Below are positions 40,194-49,661 of a DNA stretch of 64,000 nt, one piece after another (position 1 is the stretch's first letter; each line of letters begins with the position of its first letter). The position numbers and the translations under genes were made by a program. The notes under the pieces are model-generated. The model was not told where the DNA came from, did not search any database, and saw only the letters and a program-made list of their open reading frames with translations. Origin of the DNA: Stentor coeruleus (Eukaryota > Ciliophora > Heterotrichea > Heterotrichida > Stentoridae); assembly GCA_001970955.1 (NCBI GenBank), contig MPUH01000034.1, positions 84,567 to 148,566 on the forward strand, written 5' to 3'.

Positions 40194-41468
40194 CTAATAT
40201 CTTGTAGTCAACGGATACTGGACATCTATCTTCTTCCCTGAATCATCCACAAAATGCTTAACTAACTTACTTCTAGCTTCTTCAAAATCCTTTAATATAA
40301 CTGAATTCTCTACAAGCTTCTCTTTCAATACACTCACACTAGCCTTAGCCTCACTCTTAGTACATTTTTTCAAATTCCCTTTATTCTTCTCAAACACAGC
40401 AGCAATATCATCAAGTTTGCATATAATTTTTTCTCTAAGACTAGTATATTCATTATACCTCTCAATCAAATCATATTTTCCAAAAATGTCTTCAATCCTA
40501 TTATAAATTGAATCAATAAAAGCATTATCTTCATTGTTTTTCGATGTCAAGAAATTGATTTTATTTGTGAATTTTTTAAACATTTCAGCTTGGTCTTCAT
40601 TCATAGCTTCAATTTTTTCGATATATTTATTCTCAGTTTCTTTAAATGTACTATGAGTATTTTGATACTTTTCTTTATGTTCATGTTTAAGTTCTTCTAT
40701 TTGTATATTATGCGAATTTATAAGTTCTTTCATATTTGCTTCATATGTCATTTGCATATTATCCAGACCTTTATTCCATTGTATTCTAGCTGATTCAAGC
40801 TCAGAGGACCAGTTGAGTTTAAGTTGATTCATTTCCTGTCTTAGCATATCGTTTTCTTTTATAAGGAAATTTTTCTCACTTTGGATAATTTCTATATCCA
40901 TGCTTTTGCTTATAATCCTCCCACTTCGAAAATCTTCATTCGATACCTTCATATTTCCGCTATAGACTCTTATAACATCTTTAACCATGTCTAAGTTTTC
41001 TAATATCCTTCTTTCAAAATCCTCGATTTCATATGTGATTTCAGTTATATCTTTTATATCTCCATCAAATTTTGGCATTTGAAATCTATCTTGTTCATAT
41101 ACTGGGTTGTTTCTGAAGCTTAAATATTTTTCTTTATCAATGCTTTGAAAACTTTTCGTTGGTGATGACCTTGCAGAAGGTCTTGCTGATGTTTCGATGA
41201 TGGTTTTAGTCATTTCATGTATGTTTTGTAGTGTCATGCTAATAAGTCTTATAAGTTTCATATAGCCGCTTTGTGCGGTTTCTGGGATTCTTGGAGAAAA
41301 GGAATCACTGAATTTTTTTAAAGAAAAATCATTAGTTGATAGCATTGAGTTCCTTAAATTCTGATATTTTGATAATATATGTGTGGGTAAGCTTATGGAA
41401 AATAGTATTTCTATATAAAAATAACCTTCAGCTACTTTTAGCAATGCAAATAAACGGTCTTGACTCAT
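40194..41468 (-). CDS. Coiled-coil protein, unknown
   Basis: The 424-residue protein has a helical N-terminal part (1-110), a short Ser-rich linker (SARPSARSSPTKSF) and a long coiled coil (about 190-330; EMNQLKLNWSSELESARIQW, IEELKHEHKEKYQNTHSTF), then a Lys-rich helical end. No specific family recognised. The start is a clean ATG (MSQDRLF). It converges with the cNMP-binding gene and diverges from the kinase gene. Confidence 0.75.
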   Translation of the reverse strand: MSQDRLFALLKVAEGYFYIEILFSISLPTHILSKYQNLRNSMLSTNDFSLKKFSDSFSPRIPETAQSGYMKLIRLISMTLQNIHEMTKTIIETSARPSARSSPTKSFQSIDKEKYLSFRNNPVYEQDRFQMPKFDGDIKDITEITYEIEDFERRILENLDMVKDVIRVYSGNMKVSNEDFRSGRIISKSMDIEIIQSEKNFLIKENDMLRQEMNQLKLNWSSELESARIQWNKGLDNMQMTYEANMKELINSHNIQIEELKHEHKEKYQNTHSTFKETENKYIEKIEAMNEDQAEMFKKFTNKINFLTSKNNEDNAFIDSIYNRIEDIFGKYDLIERYNEYTSLREKIICKLDDIAAVFEKNKGNLKKCTKSEAKASVSVLKEKLVENSVILKDFEEARSKLVKHFVDDSGKKIDVQYPLTTRY

Positions 41469-41637
41469 TTTTATATTAGTTTTTGTTATAGTAAAACTTA
41501 ACCTATTTTTATGCTAAAAGGCATACAAGAATTGATTTTAGCTATGCAAATAATATCTTGAACACATTTTTATACTTAATTATTATAAACTTTTTATGTT
41601 ATAGGTTTACCTTTTAAATGTGATATAAATATTTAAT

Positions 41638-42875
41638 ATGCGATTGGGTGTTACACGCAAAGGGACAATCAAAAAGCTCGCCCCAGCCAAAAAACTCATC
41701 ATAATCCGAAACTCAGAAGAAACTTCTTCCCAAAGCGACATTTCCATAGATCCTTTAAATGATGAAATTATATGCCCAAACCCAGTCCGCCGTAGTCACG
41801 GGCTTAAAAGCTTAAACACTAACATCCTTTAAATGATGAAATTATATGCCCAAACCCAGTCCGCCGTAGTCACGGGCTTAAAAGCTTAAACACTAACACC
41901 CAAAATCATTCACCAAGACCTCCATTGTCTCCAAGCTTACCATTCGGCCCAAAAACTCAAGCTAGAATCATCCCATTAAAAGACCTTTCAGACAAAGCCC
42001 ATATACTTGAAATGGACATTCTAGAAAACTATAACATTTGGTCTGATATAGGTAAAGGGTCTTATGCAGTAGTTAAATTAGCTACACATAAAGAGACAAT
42101 GCAAAAATGTGCAATAAAAATCTACAGCAACAAAAGCTTAGAAGATCAAAATTTGAGGAAAAATGTCAAAAGGGAAATAAAAATCCTCAAAAAAATCGAC
42201 CATCCTAATGTTGTGAAATTCTATGAAGAAATCAGAGGAAAACACAATTTGTATATCGTTATGGAATATGTTAAAGGGATAGCTTTAAATAATCATTTAG
42301 TGGCAAAGAGTCATAAAAGGCTAGATGAAGCTGAAGCAAGTGTTATATATAAACAGATTATATCTGCTTTAGAATATTGTCATGAAAAAAATATTACACA
42401 CAGGGATATTAAACTGGAGAATGTTCAATTGGATTTGGATTATAAAGTTAAGCTTATTGATTATGGGTTTGCTACATGCTATTCAAATGATAAAAAAACT
42501 CTTGTGTTTTGTGGATCGCCTAGCTATATGGCCCCTGAGATTATAAATAAACAACAGTTTGCTGGACCCCCTGTTGATATTTGGGCTTCAGGGATATTAT
42601 TATATGTCCTTGTTACTGGAAAGTTTCCTTTCCAAAGTAGCACAGAAAAAAAAGTGTTTGAAAAAGTTAAGAAGGGTATTTATGAGATACCTGATTATTT
42701 ATCAAGGCCATGCTCTGATTTGATAAGAGATATACTTGATCCTAACCCTAACACAAGGCTAACTGCAAAAAATATACTCAAGCATCCATGGATTATAAAT
42801 GAAGGAAATATTGACTTGCATTCTTTTTCAAGTAAAGGGGATTATATTGAAGTTTTTGATGAAGATTTTAATTAA
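41638..42875 (+). CDS. CAMK/SNF1-type serine/threonine kinase (frame broken by a 74-bp duplication)
   Basis: As given, an N-terminal frame (41638-41832) and a kinase frame (from about 41898) are separated by a 74-bp direct duplication. Removing one copy yields one frame of 387 residues. The kinase domain spans about residues 108-365 of the collapsed protein: GKGSYAVV, CAIK with the catalytic Lys, HRDIKLENV, LIDYGFA (DYG instead of DFG), FCGSPSYMAPE and WASGILLYVLVTGKFPF. The KLEN and SPSYMAPE patterns are typical of CAMK/AMPK/MARK-type kinases. The N-terminal ~100 residues are basic and Ser-rich. The kinase should be active apart from the conservative Phe-to-Tyr change. The duplication is probably an assembly error (see findings). 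Confidence 0.85.
41750..41897 (+). repeat. 74-bp exact tandem duplication inside the kinase gene
   Basis: Positions 41750-41823 recur exactly at 41824-41897 without an N. 74 is not a multiple of three; the ATGs at 41638 and 41925 fall in one frame only after removing one copy (213 bases, 71 codons apart). Confidence 0.95.
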
Positions 42876-42944
42876 CTTCTGAGCTATAAGATATTATCTT
42901 AAATATAAAAATAAGGATTATAAGCTATATTACTGTTGATAATA

Positions 42945-44588
42945 TTATTCTAATGTGAGCGTATCGTAATTGTTATCTATATATGCAAGTAGATTACAGA
43001 ATTTTTCTCTTTTTTCTGGGTCGGCATTTAGCATATTCTGTAATAGTTTGCTTATGTGCAAGTAACGAATTTTTTTTACTTCCTGGATTAAAAAAGGATT
43101 AGTTTGAACTTGATTTAGGTTTCCTGTATGTTTCAACGTATAAAGCTGGTAAAGAATCATACCAACAGAAAAAACATCTGCCTTTTCTATAGAAAGTTTA
43201 GTTTTATTCTTTATAATATTGCTATTAAATTCTGGAGCACTATAACCATTCCTATCTTGTAATGCATGGCGTTCACAATCAGAACTGCATAGATATTTTT
43301 CTACCTTTATTACAGAGCAACTAAGATCAAAAATTTTTATGTTTAGCCATTCATCTATAAGCATATTATGTGGGAGCATATTCCCATGATGGATACCTAA
43401 TGCGGCCATTTCAGCAAAAGTACTCAATAGTTTTAAAGCTATAGTTGTATACAAATTATCATCAACTCTCTCTTTTTTCATTTGCATTGTGGTTATGTAA
43501 TCCATTAAATTGTATTTCTGATATTCCATGACCAAAAAAATACGCTCAGCTTCTAAAAAAATCCCATAAAACTTCAAAAACCCAAAATTTTCATTAGTCT
43601 TACTGCTCAACAGCTGATAGTATTTAACTTCATTATAAATAACTGAAACATCCTCATTTGAATCCAAGGGCATATACATTTTAACATAAACAGGGCATGA
43701 ATCATATTGAGCTTTATACAATTTCATTCTAAAACATTTATTTTCTTCAATTGCCAAACATTGAGATTCATCTAAATATATATTTTCTTTAATATAAGTA
43801 AGCTCTAAATTATCTTTTAAATGCATTATCCCTGATTTGTTATTATTTTCAGCTATTAAATTATCAACTTTTCCTTTTATATAAGCCAAATTTTCATTAA
43901 ATATTTTGTCTTTTATATTGAATTGAGCTAATAAAGTAAGAATTTTTTGATCTTCTTCAATGTTATGCTCAGTAGTTGTATCGTTAAAAATAAATCCATT
44001 TCTTTCTTCTATATAATCTAGAAGCAGACTTCCAATAGTATTTTTTATATCATTAAGATTATGGTTGTATTTTTCTGCATGAAGGATTAAAAATATAATT
44101 GAAAGTGCTTTGGATGATGATGAAGATTTAGATAATTTTTTAGTTTTTTTCCAGAGTATTTCATTAAGTATTTTTTGGATTTCTTGGATTGAAATTGAGT
44201 CACCAGGTAATTTTAAGAGATAAGCTTGTTCAACTAAGCTAAGAAAGTCATTTTTTTGGCAAGCGATGATCTGTTTATGTAGAATAAAATCAAAATAATA
44301 TGTTATATGCTGTTCGTATTTGGGATAATCAGTCAAAAGTTGTTTGACTTCATTAAAATATTTGATGAAACTATTTCCGAGTATGATCTCAGTATCAAGC
44401 TTGAGTAATAATATGGCTCTAGCAAAAGCTTTGCATTTTTTATTTTCTGATTCATATATGCACTTCAAGATATAATCTAGTTCATTTGCTGTTCCATTTG
44501 CGCATAATTGTGGTAATGCTTTTATTATACTTGAAGTTTTTAGTTTTTTATCCACAATAAGGAAAAAATCTTGATCACTATCAAGCAT
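42945..44588 (-). CDS. Probable pseudokinase with helical N-terminal half
   Basis: The 547-residue protein has an all-helical N-terminal half (about 1-260) and a C-terminal kinase-like fold (about 270-540). The fold keeps a candidate VAIK lysine (VYVKMY), an E-rich helix, and the F-lobe pattern DVFSVGMILYQLYT. The catalytic loop reads HHGNMLPHNML (HGN in place of HRD), and the metal motif reads FDLS in place of DFG. The ring GYSAPEF stands for APE. The missing catalytic Asp argues against phosphotransfer. Pseudokinases usually act as scaffolds or allosteric partners. The ATG (MLDSDQD) is the first in frame. It converges with the active CAMK-type kinase, which ends 69 bp away. Confidence 0.82.
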   Translation of the reverse strand: MLDSDQDFFLIVDKKLKTSSIIKALPQLCANGTANELDYILKCIYESENKKCKAFARAILLLKLDTEIILGNSFIKYFNEVKQLLTDYPKYEQHITYYFDFILHKQIIACQKNDFLSLVEQAYLLKLPGDSISIQEIQKILNEILWKKTKKLSKSSSSSKALSIIFLILHAEKYNHNLNDIKNTIGSLLLDYIEERNGFIFNDTTTEHNIEEDQKILTLLAQFNIKDKIFNENLAYIKGKVDNLIAENNNKSGIMHLKDNLELTYIKENIYLDESQCLAIEENKCFRMKLYKAQYDSCPVYVKMYMPLDSNEDVSVIYNEVKYYQLLSSKTNENFGFLKFYGIFLEAERIFLVMEYQKYNLMDYITTMQMKKERVDDNLYTTIALKLLSTFAEMAALGIHHGNMLPHNMLIDEWLNIKIFDLSCSVIKVEKYLCSSDCERHALQDRNGYSAPEFNSNIIKNKTKLSIEKADVFSVGMILYQLYTLKHTGNLNQVQTNPFLIQEVKKIRYLHISKLLQNMLNADPEKREKFCNLLAYIDNNYDTLTLE

Positions 44589-45388
44589 TTTTAATTTATT
44601 ATTTAGTTAATTTTATTAGTTTAAAGTTTGTATAATACTAATAAACAACTCTCAAATTGAATTTTTAGATAATTTTAGTATAAACCTATATAAAAAATCA
44701 CTTTATTTAAATTTTTGCAGGCACTATTGAGACCAGAGAAGTTTTGTAAAAACACTTTTAAAATTTCAAGAACAAGAATGTAAGTTTTTAGCAATCAAGA
44801 TAGAATTTGGGTATGACCTGCAAAATATTCATACCAAAACTTACAGGTGATAAAAAGGACAGTTGCTAAAAGAGCATGGATCATTTATACATTTTATAAT
44901 TTGCATAGCATTCCTATAGAACTTTCATTTAGATATAGTAAAGCATCAATATCTTCTTGGATATTTTTTTCAAGGACTGATTGCATGCACATTCAATATA
45001 TTCTCTTGGATGTTTTGGAAGGATCTCTACAAGAAAGTACACATTCAATATATTCTCTTGGATGTTTTGGAAGGATCTCTACAAGAAAGTTAAATCAGGT
45101 TTTACTTCTTCCATTATTATTCAAAATAATATTAGTTATTTGATATTATAATTTAGCTCTATTAAAAATAGTATTTTTCATACTTAATGACTATATGCAT
45201 TATTAGGATAAATTCTGTTGAATATACTTTTTTCTATTTTAAAGCATTAAAGAACATAATCTTATTATAGAACTCATATAAAAACTCAGCATATAATATA
45301 AAGAATCTTAAGGCAAATAATAACAAAAATTTCCAAAATAGCATATTAAAACCTAATACAAAATAATTATTACAAGGAAATAATAAAA
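44589..45388. other. intergenic region between divergent genes with a 52-bp tandem repeat
   Basis: AT-rich. The repeat occupies 44988-45039 and 45040-45090 (unit 52 bp, no N). A possible small gene overlaps it (next entry). Promoters of both flanking genes must lie here. Confidence 0.6.
44813..45143 (+). CDS. Possible small gene with a 16-nt intron
   Basis: An ATG at 44813 (MTCKIFIPKL) can be joined, by removing a 16-nt GT-AG segment at 44847-44862, to TVAKRAWIIYTFYN and an open frame that continues to a stop. The 52-bp tandem repeat shifts the frame near the end; if the repeat is an artefact the protein would stop at ...GSLQES and be shorter (about 75 residues). No homology recognised; low confidence. 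Confidence 0.25.
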
Positions 45389-47227
45389 ATGTTTGTGTTT
45401 CTAATAGGCCTCGCTTTGGCTGCAAATGACATCAAATATTTCCATACAGGAATGTTTGAAAAGAATAGAGACCCTGGCTTATATGAAGTAACAATCGGCT
45501 TAGAAGACAGTACCATGCTGTTATCAGCTTTTGGCTACTTCAACAAGGACAAATAGTAATTCCTATCTAGTTGCGACATGATCCTATTAGACAATGAAAA
45601 AAATTCTCTACAAGTCTTTATATGGGACAATAGCGAGCTTCAATTTGTCTCTGACTCAAAGCTCTACTATACTGTCAATGGCACAGTGCAGAATGTCATT
45701 CCTGGTGACATAGATTTTGATGGTTCACTCGATATTCTCATTACATACACTTATATAAACAACACTTTTATGCAAGTTGTTTTGCAAAACAATGGAGCTT
45801 TTTCAGCTCAGCCCGCAATTGAAATCCCAAACAACTCCCAGCCAGTCATTATGGATTTAAATGGAGACTTACTTTTAGAGGTTCTTAATAACAAAAATCA
45901 AGGAGTAGCTATTTACAAATTCTCTGATTCTCTTAAAGAAGCTGAGCTATTAAATGATCATATTTATACAAGTAATACTAGTGAATGGTGCTTAAGTTAT
46001 GAAAGTTTGCAAGTATCATATCCTCATTCTATTGCATTTGTTGATCTTAATAAGGACTGTTTGGCTGATTTGTTTCTTACTGTGATTAAAGATAATAACC
46101 TCTATTTTGAAGTTTGGCTTAATGCTAAAGATGGGCTTTATTGTAGAAGATTATCAGAACTTGCTCCTAAAGGTACCCAACAGGTGAGCTTTGCGGATAT
46201 TGATAGGAATGGGGTTGAAGACTTAGTTTTTGCTGTATGTCTTGGTAATAATTGTGCTGAGAAGAATGAAATTCATATTGTTTACAATTATAATGATGTG
46301 TCAAATGACTGCTCATTTTCTAGAAAAAGCTTTGAGGATTTTAAGCTTATTGGATTAGGTTCAGATGTGTCAGCTAATGATAACGATAAAGAGGTTATAA
46401 CAATAGCAAGTTCTTTTTATAAAGCTGAAGATGATATCCCTATTACAATTAGGTTTGGAGATTTTAATCTAGATGGATACCCTGATGCTTTAATAACTGT
46501 GTTTAATGCAAGTGAAGGAAGTTCTTCGGCTATGATTGAAATATTAGAGAATAAAAACTGTGAGTCATGTGGAAAAGCTCAAAGAACATTGGAGATACAT
46601 GAAAGTAATGAGTTTGATAAGATGAGGAACATTAAAGGGGCTGTTTTTGCTTGCTTTTTTGATTTGGATGATAATGGGATTTTAGATATCATAGTTGTGT
46701 CAAAAAACCAGACTAATTACAAGATAACAGGGTTTTATAACAACTTCTTAAATGACGCTTTTCATTTGAAAGCTCTTGCATTGAATGGTAAATCAAAAGG
46801 TGGGTATAGTTCAGCTTTTCCAGGTGCTGTTTTCATGTTTACGCTAACTGAACTTGATATGAAAAAAGTTATATTGCATAGTACGCAAATGCCTATGACT
46901 GGGTTTTATTCTTTAAACACCCCTTACTGTGTTTATGGACTTGGGAGAACAAATAGTTACATTGAAGAGTTTTATGTAGCACTTCCACTAAATAGTAGCA
47001 ATTTCAAATCATGGACTCCTATAATTCCTAATTCATACCTCATAGCTTCTCCTGTTAAAGATAACACTGATGAATGGTTTTTAGAACTTTTTGCCTCTCC
47101 CACAGATAAAATTGGTATTATCATTGGAGTCTGTTGTGGATGCATGGTCCTCATTGGCTTAGTGGTTATCATAAATTACTGGAGAGAAAAACGTGAAGAT
47201 AAAGCCTTGTTTGGTATTAGATTCTAG
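45389..47227 (+). CDS. FG-GAP/integrin-alpha-like membrane protein (ITFG1/TIP-like)
   Basis: Two exons (45389-45555, 45571-47227) with a 15-nt intron give 607 residues. A signal peptide (MFVFLIGLALA) is followed by repeated FG-GAP-type Ca-binding loops: GDIDFDGSLDILI, VDLNKDCLADLFL, ADIDRNGVEDLVF, GDFNLDGYPDALI, FDLDDNGILDIIV. A single TM helix (IIIGVCCGCMVLIGLVVIINYW) and a short basic tail end it. This matches the ITFG1/TIP family of type I membrane proteins with a beta-propeller ectodomain. Intron removal restores the first loop (FNKDKYCDMILL). Likely location is the secretory pathway or cell surface; partner unknown. Confidence 0.9.
45556..45570 (+). other. 15-nt intron in the FG-GAP gene
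   Basis: gtaattcctatctag, phase 2, creating an immediate TAG if retained, A at position 10. Splicing joins FNKDK to YCDMILLDN. Confidence 0.93.
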
Positions 47228-47421
47228 TTTAGTTATAGAAAATCTTTCTTAATGAAATGTATTGGTTGTGATTTTTATTATACATCTTTTGAATAACAAT
47301 ATACAAATTTTATAATGAAATTTAGAATTTTATAAAAGGAGAAGATATTGTATTGGAAATTTAGAATAAACTTCAAAAATAGTTGAAAATGGAATACTAA
47401 AACGAATATTATTATTAAATA

Positions 47422-47724
47422 TCAGTTGTCTATAGAGGATTTCAATAACGAAATTGAGTTAGTTTTGTATTTGATAGTTTGTTTGAGCTCTTGGGATAAA
47501 GTCCTAAGCCTACGGTTTTCATTGATAGCTTCTTCAATTTCTTTATCTTTTTCCTTTATAATTCCCATCATATGGTTTTTAGCTTTTTTCAATTCTTCTA
47601 TGAATTTCAATATATACATCTCCTTGTCAGAAAGTCCTTTATTTCTCCTCCCGATAGTCTTCTTTCTAATGAACTCTTCATAGAAAATCCCTTTTGTATG
47701 AAAGTTAGTAATTCGCTTTTCCAT
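47422..47724 (-). CDS. Small coiled-coil protein
   Basis: The 100-residue basic protein from an ATG (MEKRITNF) has a predicted coiled coil over about residues 35-85 (EKDKEIEEAINENRRLRTL). No family recognised. It is convergent with the FG-GAP gene and lies just downstream of another minus-strand small gene. Confidence 0.6.
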   Translation of the reverse strand: MEKRITNFHTKGIFYEEFIRKKTIGRRNKGLSDKEMYILKFIEELKKAKNHMMGIIKEKDKEIEEAINENRRLRTLSQELKQTIKYKTNSISLLKSSIDN

Positions 47725-47749
47725 TTATTTGATCAAATATTATATCAAC

Positions 47750-48313
47750 TTAAAACTCCTCGTTATCAGGAAAGATTTTTTCAAAAGCTTTGCATGGACG
47801 CAATGCTGGTAAATGCTTTCGCTTATAAAACTGATCTGGGGTAATTGCCATCAATTTTGGTCTATCAGAATGAGCTCTACATAAAAAAGGATCAGGTTTA
47901 GACTTTAGACTATTCCTTGGTGAACAATTATTAAAAAATACATTAATTGTATTATTTGATAATAAAGGTTCAAACCTTGTGCTTTCTTTTATGCATTCTA
48001 GACTGTCAGGAAATGATATTTGTGCCGATGCATTTTCTTTGTTGTAATCGTTTTTTATGGAATTTCGGGTATTTGAGTTTTGTAGTTGAAAACCTAGCTT
48101 GGATTTGATGGCAATTGTTGGTTTGTGGAAACTTGGGTAAAGATTAGCGGGGGTTGAATTTCTGATTATGCTAGCTTCGGAAGAAGTTTGTGTTGCTGTA
48201 TTGAGTGTGCGTGTAGTTATGCTTTCTAAAATAGCTTTATGCTTTTTGCTTGGTTTTTGCTTAGAACAAGCTGTGAGGAGGAATGACAAACACCCTGTCT
48301 CTTTCTTAGACAT
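47750..48313 (-). CDS. Unknown Ser/Asn-rich protein
   Basis: The 187-residue protein begins MSKKETGCLSFLLTACSKQK, with a short hydrophobic Cys-containing stretch, and continues as a Ser/Thr/Asn/Lys-rich, probably disordered chain. Near the C-terminus is a more ordered basic/hydrophobic piece (AITPDQFYKRKHLPALRPC). No family recognised. Separated by only 25 bp from the small coiled-coil gene downstream. Confidence 0.6.
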   Translation of the reverse strand: MSKKETGCLSFLLTACSKQKPSKKHKAILESITTRTLNTATQTSSEASIIRNSTPANLYPSFHKPTIAIKSKLGFQLQNSNTRNSIKNDYNKENASAQISFPDSLECIKESTRFEPLLSNNTINVFFNNCSPRNSLKSKPDPFLCRAHSDRPKLMAITPDQFYKRKHLPALRPCKAFEKIFPDNEEF

Positions 48314-48758
48314 TTAAATATGAAACATAAAGTTAGTCATTTTCACAGTAAATGGTTTAAGATTTAGATAGACAATTTTATTATTGAAAAAAAAATTGAT
48401 GATGAGAAAATTATAGCTCATTTGGCTAGGAGGATATGCTTAGTGGGATGCAATGATTTTTGGTTTGAGTTTAGGAATTTTATTAGATTTTGGTGATAAA
48501 TAAGATTTTTTTTTATTAATAGGTTTGTTGAAAAAGTTTTATCATAGAGTAAAATTAAGTTTATATTGGATAATTTATGACTATGGTAAGGACTTAAATT
48601 TCTTTATTAATTATGATTTTAAAATTGTTAGATTTTTAGATTTAATCATTGACTATATTAGTTGTCTATATTTAATCATAATTAGCTATCAGTCTTATTA
48701 GCCTTATAAATATAGATTTTCGCTAACATTCATAACATTATACTAAATATAATCTTTA
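48314..48758. other. intergenic region between divergent genes
   Basis: AT-rich; the first half is G/T-rich on the plus strand. No feature recognised beyond presumed promoters. Confidence 0.5.
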
Positions 48759-49454
48759 ATGAGTTCAAGCCTTCCATATATCGGCAGCCAAATAAGCCTT
48801 ATCTCAAAATCAGACATCAGATACGAAGGAACTCTAAGTAGCATAGACACTTCTCAGCATACTGTATCTCTAGCGAGCGTAAGATCTTTTGGCACTGAAG
48901 GTCGCCGTGGTGACGGACGTGAAATACCAGCATCAACTGAGATTTATGAGATAATTATCTTTCGTGGAGCTGATATAAAGGACTTGACAGTAATTCAATC
49001 TACACCTGTTCAACCTGAGCCAATAAAAAAGCAAGAGGTAGAGCCAAAGCCTGAATCATCAATAAAGCAAGAGCAGGAGACAAAGCAAGATACTTATGAT
49101 AGAAAAAGACCTCAAAGAAGATTTAATAGATATCAAAATCGGAATTATGGCGAACTTCATCAGAATCCAGACGAAAGGCTTAAAGAAACTTTAAAGGAAG
49201 ATTTTGATTTTGAAGCAGTGAAGTTACAGAGAGATTCATGCAATCAAGAAACTGAAAAAAAATATGATAAAAATCTTGGGTTTTTCGACAATTTGTCCAA
49301 CAATGATAAAGAAGAATATGATAGATTTAAGCAAAAAGCAATGGACCGGGAAACTTTTGGCGAAGAAAGTGTGTATATGGCTGAAAGGGACCTTAGGAGG
49401 TATAACAATAGAAGGGGAAGAGGATTTAGACGAGGAAGAAGACCTAGGAATTAA
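48759..49454 (+). CDS. Lsm14/Scd6 (RAP55)-family mRNP protein
   Basis: The 231-residue protein has all hallmarks of the family in order: an N-terminal LSm domain (about 5-85: [34 protein letters not shown]), a Pro/Gln/Lys-rich linker, an FDF box (EDFDFEAV, about 150), an FFD-like motif (LGFFDNLSN, about 175), a TFG box (DRETFGEES, about 203) and a C-terminal RGG/RGR tail. Such proteins bind mRNA, contact DDX6-type helicases and Edc4-like factors, repress translation and promote decapping in P-bodies. Shorter than animal LSM14 but complete in domains. The [13 protein letters not shown] matches the family start. Confidence 0.95.
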   Translation: MSSSLPYIGSQISLISKSDIRYEGTLSSIDTSQHTVSLASVRSFGTEGRRGDGREIPASTEIYEIIIFRGADIKDLTVIQSTPVQPEPIKKQEVEPKPESSIKQEQETKQDTYDRKRPQRRFNRYQNRNYGELHQNPDERLKETLKEDFDFEAVKLQRDSCNQETEKKYDKNLGFFDNLSNNDKEEYDRFKQKAMDRETFGEESVYMAERDLRRYNNRRGRGFRRGRRPRN

Positions 49455-49661
49455 GTTATTTAGAGATTTTGATATAAAAAGCTATTAAAGTCTTATAAGA
49501 AGTGCAAATATGCATTTCCATTAGGTTTTATAGTCAAAATTGCTTATTCTAATCAGTATCCCTGAAAGTTTGTTATAATTTCCTACTTTTATAGTAAATA
49601 TTACCTTATATTAATGCAATAAATAAAATTATTCAATCATCTATTATAATTATTATACTAC

